A stretch of 64,000 nucleotides of DNA, taken from NCBI RefSeq assembly GCF_016583765.1, contig NZ_NRRR01000005.1, forward strand, positions 1 through 64,000, written 5' to 3'. The notes beneath the pieces are model-generated. The model worked only from the letters and a program-made list of their open reading frames with translations. It ran no database searches and had not been told where the DNA came from. The first letter of the stretch is position 1. Each line of letters opens with the position of its first letter. Shown one piece after another: positions 59,601-64,000 of this stretch. Both the position numbers and the translations under genes were made by a program. The DNA comes from Chromatium weissei. GTDB lineage: Bacteria > Pseudomonadota > Gammaproteobacteria > Chromatiales > Chromatiaceae.

Positions 59601-59831
59601 ATTCATCATTAAACGCCGCATCACACCGCAAACGTTGATATTAAGCCGCTTTTTTTCTGAATCAAAAGATAGCACCGGCCAAGATAAATCCTGATTAATT
59701 CGGTGAATATCTTCAGGAAATGCGGCAATAAGAAAAGACACTAATGCAGCAAGATCAATAGACGGAATTTGGGCATTAGCACTAATGGATGCGCCACTTT
59801 GTTGTGTGAATTCTGACATAAAGACAGCCAT
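56685..59831 (-). CDS. very large protein of unknown family (module gene A)
   Basis: 1048 residues, starting at ATG 59831 or ATG 59819, 25 bases after rfbC. I recognise no family. Residues 1-540 are mainly helical and charged. Residues 644-661 form a hydrophobic run (AAITALTVLVYIILQVVV). The C-terminal third alternates strand and helix: KIAVIVYATRPCD (751-763), an Asp-rich loop, DGFIFRAKTYLAD, IVEEVARLHRLGYEHIILISNHYSNRR (817-843), FPMVNLYMLRRDVF. That pattern suggests an alpha/beta (Rossmann- or RNase-H-like) domain, not proven. It is tightly linked with the helicase gene and must act with it. Composition matches the low-GC rfb genes around it. Confidence 0.75.
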   Translation of the reverse strand: MAVFMSEFTQQSGASISANAQIPSIDLAALVSFLIAAFPEDIHRINQDLSWPVLSFDSEKKRLNINVCGVMRRLMMNKNLHNAFRQSDSTGFLRNTMKPAKNSTAKIGGKIFQDDFGSLGKATQKLKSDINDQLDQFGLNADQLLVSNSKSALAELIKTVGLKDFFQPLPAKIVPIAFAEAECTSRQRRVARVFSATEEIQGDDWLIQLLKSIADALEQRDDEFDKNQREKLISGLEQVAHQTDSQVMRFLHFLEDNAQSRVRLKVSFAIMRNLAKRAEKLTNENNKKFIDYVWRVTVLFRLYGSPETDKVWQLNLSRDYGESADFSAFNELVKAGFYNCLPVWAEWKAQIFESRKTDPAANLREVSYRFRVNGKNPQDELKTAFESRLNKLRKALEKTDNTQPQTNYITQVTFLWLVLNPAISQIPTAEQLQENANALALRLRQTGRDGLLQLIDELWSWQEHVNQLSKTLGELAKNSPNVIADSQNDVSDLHLVVQQTIIDWAALERRRGKVQEPLIKANGNSHEMTEWLKHIQITNHPNEVIDPLFSVRVHTTLHERTLISHDDEAITMQTMRDIPDQLLNIAWRPLIIERTSEKHKRDHLGQIDSAWLMGAGVNIWYEPAFFNQKDHPNHSDADRRQYRAAAITALTVLVYIILQVVVERLTTGYEKSLTALMLRIQAQGKDAHEKAGDHLIYAAAQAIESALMKDLPIRMQGMVTSKVSKHQKKGTAFALSAAFPLIFSANSAVAKIAVIVYATRPCDAHSQIPDADGFIFRAKTYLADSITTPITGYRLRFERMQSQVVPNQDTFENPQLIVEEVARLHRLGYEHIILISNHYSNRRINRSASRHSPHTQTRFVNEIAAHFPMVNLYMLRRDVFTAIRLRQRDNNESAFQTTHLSDHHHAAILPGELGKQLIPVLTFATLTIVGGDNAERPQSGFCTYFFDTEYTDNHIEWRERVRANLLTTSDTRKSLLAVLSGLHFLETEKQPQKGQNKPVLDPFSWVQPATIGGAGEIQIIPFNKYTGATELSLPAVLTRISDALYPNS

Positions 59832-59856
59832 TTTTAATGGTTGGTAAAAAGGTTTT

Positions 59857-60408
59857 TTAATCTGGCAATCGCGTTAAATCAATCTCTTTTAAGCATAACG
59901 CATTTCGATCTTTAGTTGAAAGTTCTGGCATTCCAACAACGGGCCATTCAATTCCAATATCCGGGTCGTTCCAACGAATACTGAATTCATGTTCAGGGCT
60001 ATAATAAGTCGTGTTTTTATAAAAGAATAGTGCATGATCGCCAGTGACTAAAAATCCGTGTGCAAAGCCGGCTGGAATCCAAAATTGGCGCTTATTTTCG
60101 CCAGACAAAATCACGCCAACCCAGCGTCCAAAATTCGGTGAACTACGGCGAATATCCACCGCAACATCAAATACTTCGCCGTCTAATACCTGTATTAATT
60201 TGCCTTGTGCATTTGGATGTTGCGCATGTAAACCACGTAATACACCATTGCGCGAAAATGATTGATTATCCTGCACTAAAGGCGTCTGAATTCCATATTC
60301 AGAATAGCGATTGGCGCGATAAGTTTCCAAAAAATAACCGCGATCATCACCCCATACTTTTGGCTCAATAATAAGCACTTCAGGAAGTGCGGTTTTAATG
60401 ATATTCAT
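59857..60408 (-). CDS. rfbC: dTDP-4-dehydrorhamnose 3,5-epimerase
   Basis: 183 residues, cupin fold. [18 protein letters not shown] holds the catalytic His, and [13 protein letters not shown] and AHGFLV complete the RfbC/RmlC signature. The start overlaps rfbA's stop by four bases. Confidence 0.94.
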   Translation of the reverse strand: MNIIKTALPEVLIIEPKVWGDDRGYFLETYRANRYSEYGIQTPLVQDNQSFSRNGVLRGLHAQHPNAQGKLIQVLDGEVFDVAVDIRRSSPNFGRWVGVILSGENKRQFWIPAGFAHGFLVTGDHALFFYKNTTYYSPEHEFSIRWNDPDIGIEWPVVGMPELSTKDRNALCLKEIDLTRLPD

Positions 60409-61286
60409 ACGCGCTCCCGTTGCAGCAAACCGAGTAGATATTCGCCATAACCATTCTTTTTTAGCTCCTCTCCAAGAGTAGTTAATTGAGCGTCGTTAAT
60501 CCAACCGTTGAAATAAGCGATTTCTTCAGGACAGCAGATTTTTAATCCCTGTCGCTTTTCAATCATTTCAATGAATTGACCTGCTTGCATGAGTGATTCA
60601 TGTGTTCCAGTGTCTAACCATGCCGTGCCGCGCCCAATACGTATTAGTGATAATTCGCCAGCTCGCAGATAACAATTATTCAAATCAGTGATTTCTAATT
60701 CTCCACGTGCTGAGGGTTTAAGCGTTGCAGCTAATTCACAAACTTTTTCATCATAAAAATACAAGCCAGTGACTGCCCAATTCGATTTTGGAATAGTGGG
60801 TTTTTCTTCTAAACTCAGTACCCGTCCATCCGCTGCAAATTCGGCGACACCATAGCGTTCAGGATCAGCAACATGATAACCAAATACCGTTGCACCCTGC
60901 GTCTGTAAATTCGCAGTTTTTAATTGCCCTACTAAACCGTGACCATAGAATATATTATCGCCAAGAATTAAACATGATGGAGCACCTGAAATGAATTCTT
61001 TCCCAATTAAAAATGCCTGTGCTAAACCATCAGGATGTGGTTGTTCAGCATATTCAAGCCGTAAACCCCATTGCGATCCATCACCAAGTAATGATCGAAA
61101 CATTGGCAAATCCTGCGGCGTAGATATAATTAAAATCTCGCGCATTCCCGCTAGCATTAATGTTGCCAGTGGGTAATAAATCATCGGTTTATCATAAATT
61201 GGTAAAAGCTGTTTGCTAATAGTACGGGTTAATGGATATAACCGAGTGCCTGAGCCACCAGCTAAAATAATGCCTTTACGTTGCAT
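60405..61286 (-). CDS. rfbA: glucose-1-phosphate thymidylyltransferase
   Basis: 293 residues. The N-terminal [31 protein letters not shown] and the [10 protein letters not shown] strand are the dTDP-glucose pyrophosphorylase site. It makes dTDP-glucose for rhamnose. One base separates it from rfbB. Confidence 0.95.
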   Translation of the reverse strand: MQRKGIILAGGSGTRLYPLTRTISKQLLPIYDKPMIYYPLATLMLAGMREILIISTPQDLPMFRSLLGDGSQWGLRLEYAEQPHPDGLAQAFLIGKEFISGAPSCLILGDNIFYGHGLVGQLKTANLQTQGATVFGYHVADPERYGVAEFAADGRVLSLEEKPTIPKSNWAVTGLYFYDEKVCELAATLKPSARGELEITDLNNCYLRAGELSLIRIGRGTAWLDTGTHESLMQAGQFIEMIEKRQGLKICCPEEIAYFNGWINDAQLTTLGEELKKNGYGEYLLGLLQRERV

Positions 61287-61287
61287 A

Positions 61288-62346
61288 TTAATTCTCCGTT
61301 CCTAAACGTTCGCCACGATAACTACCATTCATAACGCGTTCACACCAATTGGCGTTATTCAAATACCAGATTACTGTACGACGCATTCCCGACTCAAATG
61401 TTTCTGTCGGTTGCCAATGTAATTCACGTTTTATTTTACTGGCATCAATTGCATAACGACGGTCGTGACCTGGGCGGTCAGTAACAAATTGTTTAAGTTG
61501 TGTGTGCGGTCGATGTACTGAATTGGGTAGCAATTCGTCGAGTAATTCGCATAATGTATTCACGACTTCTAAATTAGTGCGCTCGCTATTACCACCAATA
61601 TTGTATACCTCACCGGGAATTCCTGCTTCCAATACTCGCCAAATTGCGCGACAGTGATCGAGAACAAATAACCAATCACGAATGTTGCCTCCATCACCAT
61701 AAATCGGTAATGATTCGCCACGTTGCGCTTTCAAGATCATTAACGGAATGAGTTTTTCAGGAAATTGATAAGGACCGTAATTGTTTGAACAATTCGTTGT
61801 TAATACGGGCAATCCATAGGTATGAAACCACGCACGAACAAGATGATCTGAAGCTGCTTTACTGGCAGAATATGGCGAGTTAGGCGCGTATGGTGTTAAT
61901 TCAGTAAATAATCCCGTTGAATCCAATGAACCATATACTTCATCAGTAGAAACATGCAAAAAGCGAAATGTTCTTTGCTTTGCAATATTTAATTTCGACC
62001 AGTATGAACGAGCGCAATCTAATAAATTAAAAGTGCCCAGTATGTTAGTATTTATAAATGCTGCTGGACCATCAATAGAGCGATCAACATGGCTTTCTGC
62101 AGCAAAATTGACAACAGCATCGATAGCGTGTTCATTTAGTAATTGCGTTACTAATCTGGCATCGTTAATATCGCCGTGAATAAAAGTATGGTGCGGATTG
62201 TCATTAAGTGCCGCGAGCGTGTCCAAATTGCCAGCATAGGTTAGCGCGTCAAGATTGATGATTCGAACATCAGGTCGATCCAAAACCAAATGGATAAAGT
62301 TGCCACCAATAAAGCCCGCGCCGCCGGTCGTGAGAATAGTTTGCAT
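61288..62346 (-). CDS. rfbB: dTDP-glucose 4,6-dehydratase
   Basis: 352 residues of the extended short-chain dehydrogenase family: [23 protein letters not shown], and the catalytic [11 protein letters not shown]. First gene of the rfb operon, divergent from terD across 110 bases. Confidence 0.95.
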   Translation of the reverse strand: MQTILTTGGAGFIGGNFIHLVLDRPDVRIINLDALTYAGNLDTLAALNDNPHHTFIHGDINDARLVTQLLNEHAIDAVVNFAAESHVDRSIDGPAAFINTNILGTFNLLDCARSYWSKLNIAKQRTFRFLHVSTDEVYGSLDSTGLFTELTPYAPNSPYSASKAASDHLVRAWFHTYGLPVLTTNCSNNYGPYQFPEKLIPLMILKAQRGESLPIYGDGGNIRDWLFVLDHCRAIWRVLEAGIPGEVYNIGGNSERTNLEVVNTLCELLDELLPNSVHRPHTQLKQFVTDRPGHDRRYAIDASKIKRELHWQPTETFESGMRRTVIWYLNNANWCERVMNGSYRGERLGTEN

Positions 62347-62362
62347 CGTCTGTTTCCAATGT

Positions 62363-62393
62363 TTGATTTACCAGTGATGACTGATGTTATAAT
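62363..62393 (+). promoter_or_regulatory. promoter for terD
   Basis: TTGATT at 62363-62368 and an extended -10 TGTTATAAT (TATAAT at 62388-62393), spacer 19. A strong ribosome-binding site AGGAGA lies at 62445-62450 before the start at 62457. Confidence 0.6.
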
Positions 62394-62456
62394 CAACCGC
62401 CTATTACTACAATACGCTGTTGTTTCAAAAATACGTTTGTTCATAGGAGAAAACGC

Positions 62457-63035
62457 ATGGCAATTAGTTTGCAGAAAGGTGGTAACGTCAGTTTAACTAA
62501 AACTGATCCGGGTTTAATCAATGCGCTCATTGGTTTAGGTTGGGATGCGCGCTCCACCGATGGCGCGGCATTTGACCTCGATGCGAGTGTGTTTCTTGTC
62601 GGTGATAATGGCAAGGTATTATCAGATGCGCACTTCGTATTTTATAACCAAAAAACATCCCCCGATGGTGCGGTAATTCATTCTGGCGACAATCTTACTG
62701 GCGAGGGTGGTGGTGATGATGAAAACGTATCAATCAATTTGCCGGGCGTAGAAGCAGCCATTCAGCGCATTGTTTTTGCCGTTACCATTCACGATGCTGA
62801 AACCCGCAATCAAAACTTCGGAATGGTGCGTAACGCATTCATGCGCGTAATGAATAAAGATAGTAGTATTGAATTGGCGCGATTCGATTTATCAGAAGAT
62901 TATTCCACTGAAACCGCCATGATTTTTGGTGAGATTTATCGTAATGGTGCCGACTGGAAATTCAAAGCAGTTGGTCAGGGTTTTGCTGGTGGTTTAAGTG
63001 CACTGGCGAAAGATCACGGTGTTAATCTCGGCTAA
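62457..63035 (+). CDS. terD: TerD-family stress protein
   Basis: 192 residues, [15 protein letters not shown] onward, with the acidic calcium-binding loops ([22 protein letters not shown]) of TerD/CABP proteins and [12 protein letters not shown]. Ter proteins are linked with tellurite, colicin and phage resistance. Three further ter-related starts follow or are near; a second TerD gene is cut by the window edge. Confidence 0.92.
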   Translation: MAISLQKGGNVSLTKTDPGLINALIGLGWDARSTDGAAFDLDASVFLVGDNGKVLSDAHFVFYNQKTSPDGAVIHSGDNLTGEGGGDDENVSINLPGVEAAIQRIVFAVTIHDAETRNQNFGMVRNAFMRVMNKDSSIELARFDLSEDYSTETAMIFGEIYRNGADWKFKAVGQGFAGGLSALAKDHGVNLG

Positions 63036-63050
63036 AACGGGGTTTATGCA

Positions 63051-63749
63051 ATGCCCACCTTCAATGTCACCGGCGAAATCGATCCTTTTTTGCATATTCA
63101 TTTGCGCAAAGGCGAGCGGATTTTTTGTGAATCTGGCGCAATGGTGATGATGGAGGCGGGCTTGCAAATTAAAGGCAAGATGCGCGGCGGTTTAGGTCGT
63201 GCGCTATTGCGAAGAATGGCAAATGACGAATCGTTTTTTCAACAAGAAATCGAAGCAGTTAATAGTGACGGAGACTGTTTATTGTCGCCAGCATTACCCG
63301 GCTCTATTCAACTACTTGATGTCGATTCAAACAATGCTTATACGTTGTCAGACGGTAGTTTTGTTGCAGCAGAATCAACCGTTGAATTAAATTCGCGTTT
63401 GAATTCTTTAGGCGGGAGTTTTTTTGGTGGAACTGGCGGTTTTATCATTATGGAAGCAAGCGGGCGCGGCAAACTAGCCATTTCTGGTTTTGGCTCATTA
63501 TTTGTACTTGATGTCACACCCGGACAGGATGTCGTGATTGACAACAATCATGCAATTGCATGGTCATCTAATTTACACCATGAAATTGGAATGCCGCAAA
63601 GCGGCGGCAGCTTTTTAAGCGGTTTGGTCAATTCCGTCACTTCCGGTGAAGGTTTGGTCATTCGCTTTAGCGGACTGGGCAAAGTCATTATTTGCTCGCG
63701 CAATCGCGCTCTATTTCAAGCGCAAACTGCATCAAGCAGTTCATCTTAA
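63051..63749 (+). CDS. AIM24 / TIGR00266 family protein
   Basis: 232 residues with the family's ESGAMVMMEAGLQIKGKMRGG segment and Gly/Ser-rich beta-strand repeats (GGSFFGGTGGFIIMEASGRGKL). A homologous family is widespread next to TerD genes. Function is not established. It lies 15 bases after terD and 27 before the next terD. Confidence 0.85.
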   Translation: MPTFNVTGEIDPFLHIHLRKGERIFCESGAMVMMEAGLQIKGKMRGGLGRALLRRMANDESFFQQEIEAVNSDGDCLLSPALPGSIQLLDVDSNNAYTLSDGSFVAAESTVELNSRLNSLGGSFFGGTGGFIIMEASGRGKLAISGFGSLFVLDVTPGQDVVIDNNHAIAWSSNLHHEIGMPQSGGSFLSGLVNSVTSGEGLVIRFSGLGKVIICSRNRALFQAQTASSSSS

Positions 63750-63776
63750 TTCATATCACATCGAGGTATTTTCATT

Positions 63777-64000
63777 ATGGCAATCAATCTTCAGAAAGGT
63801 CAGAAAATTTCGCTTGAAAAGGAAGCAGGCGCTAGTTTAACTCGAATTATCATGGGCTTGGGTTGGGATGCGGCAAAAGGTAAAGGTGGTTTTCTTGGTG
63901 GGTTATTCAGTGGCGGTGGCGATGATAGTATCGATTTAGATGCGTCCTGTTTGCTATTCGATAATGGCGGAAATTTAGTTGATGTCGTCTGGTTTCGGCA
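63777..64000 (+). CDS. TerD-family protein, 3' end beyond window
   Basis: ATG 63777 opens MAINLQKGQKISLEKEAG, closely like the terD at 62457, then IIMGLGWDAAK, a Gly-rich insert FLGGLFSGGG, and the DSIDLDASCLLFDNGG calcium-binding loop. Only 74 codons are in the window. Confidence 0.88.
   Translation, partial: MAINLQKGQKISLEKEAGASLTRIIMGLGWDAAKGKGGFLGGLFSGGGDDSIDLDASCLLFDNGGNLVDVVWFR

Noticed and set aside
52828..59831. Assignment of the two-gene module to the pPIWI-RE system
   Set aside because: Helicase-plus-large-partner layout is similar, but I could not match the expected PIWI-RE C-terminal motifs or a third gene; left unassigned.
1..64000. tRNA genes, rRNA genes, CRISPR arrays, transposases
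   Set aside because: No T-loop/acceptor pairs, no regularly spaced repeats and no transposase motifs were seen on reading both strands.

Overview
The window reads as a chromosomal segment of a gammaproteobacterium. The support is the rhodanese-secB-gpsA run (same order as E. coli yibN-grxC-secB-gpsA without grxC), mnmG-rsmG, lolC-lolD, glnA near ntrB-ntrC, glyQ-glyS-gmhB-plsC, and a general-secretion pseudopilin block. Species cannot be fixed from the sequence. Genes are tightly packed, with many 4-base start/stop overlaps and several overlapping convergent 3' ends. I see no tRNA, rRNA, CRISPR array or transposase.

Layout. 1-2.5 kb: 3' part of a GH94 cyclic-glucan synthase that enters from the left edge and carries an in-frame palindromic repeat. 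2.5-8.5 kb: a LexA-fold protein lacking its catalytic residues, a substrate-binding/PAS/GGDEF fusion and gspH-I-J-K-L. 8.7-15.3 kb: chemoreceptor, comEC, a DUF2062 membrane protein and lolD-lolC. 15.4-23.1 kb: peroxiredoxin, sensor kinase with degenerate receiver, response regulator with PAS, an ArsR regulator, a lipid-kinase-like membrane protein, a Sel1 protein, an inositol-phosphatase family enzyme and manC. 23.2-28.3 kb: a 37-residue membrane peptide, two peptide-type ABC permeases, cysE and cysS. 28.4-38.8 kb: moxR, mnmG-rsmG, envC-ctpA-DJ-1-glycosyltransferase, a second ArsR gene with a membrane rhodanese, secB-gpsA.

39-51.9 kb: an AT-rich solitary cytosine-5 DNA methyltransferase with an N-terminal helix-turn-helix and a perfect upstream palindrome, trmL, a small helical protein with its own promoter and terminator, ntrB-ntrC, and then an accessory group (EVE-like/HNH nuclease, DUF2442, DUF4160) lying between ntrB and glnA. 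Then come glyQ-glyS-gmhB-plsC. 51.9-62.3 kb: the dTDP-rhamnose operon rfbB-rfbA-rfbC-...-rfbD on the minus strand, split between rfbC and rfbD by two very large genes (1048 and 1284 codons). The second encodes an SF2 helicase-like ATPase with long flanking domains; the first I cannot assign. 62.4 kb to the end: the start of a tellurite-resistance-type cluster, terD, an AIM24-family gene and a second terD cut by the window edge.

The strongest candidate for an undescribed system is the two-gene helicase module inside the rfb operon (52828-59831). Gene size, tight coupling, an SF2 motor and an unassigned large partner resemble the architecture of anti-phage systems, but function is inference. 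Supporting accessory signals are the EVE-HNH nuclease placed in the nitrogen-regulation locus and the self-regulating-looking methyltransferase. A separate physiological theme is sulfur sensing: both ArsR paralogues keep two cysteines exactly 66 residues apart, as in the persulfide sensors SqrR and BigR, and one precedes a rhodanese.
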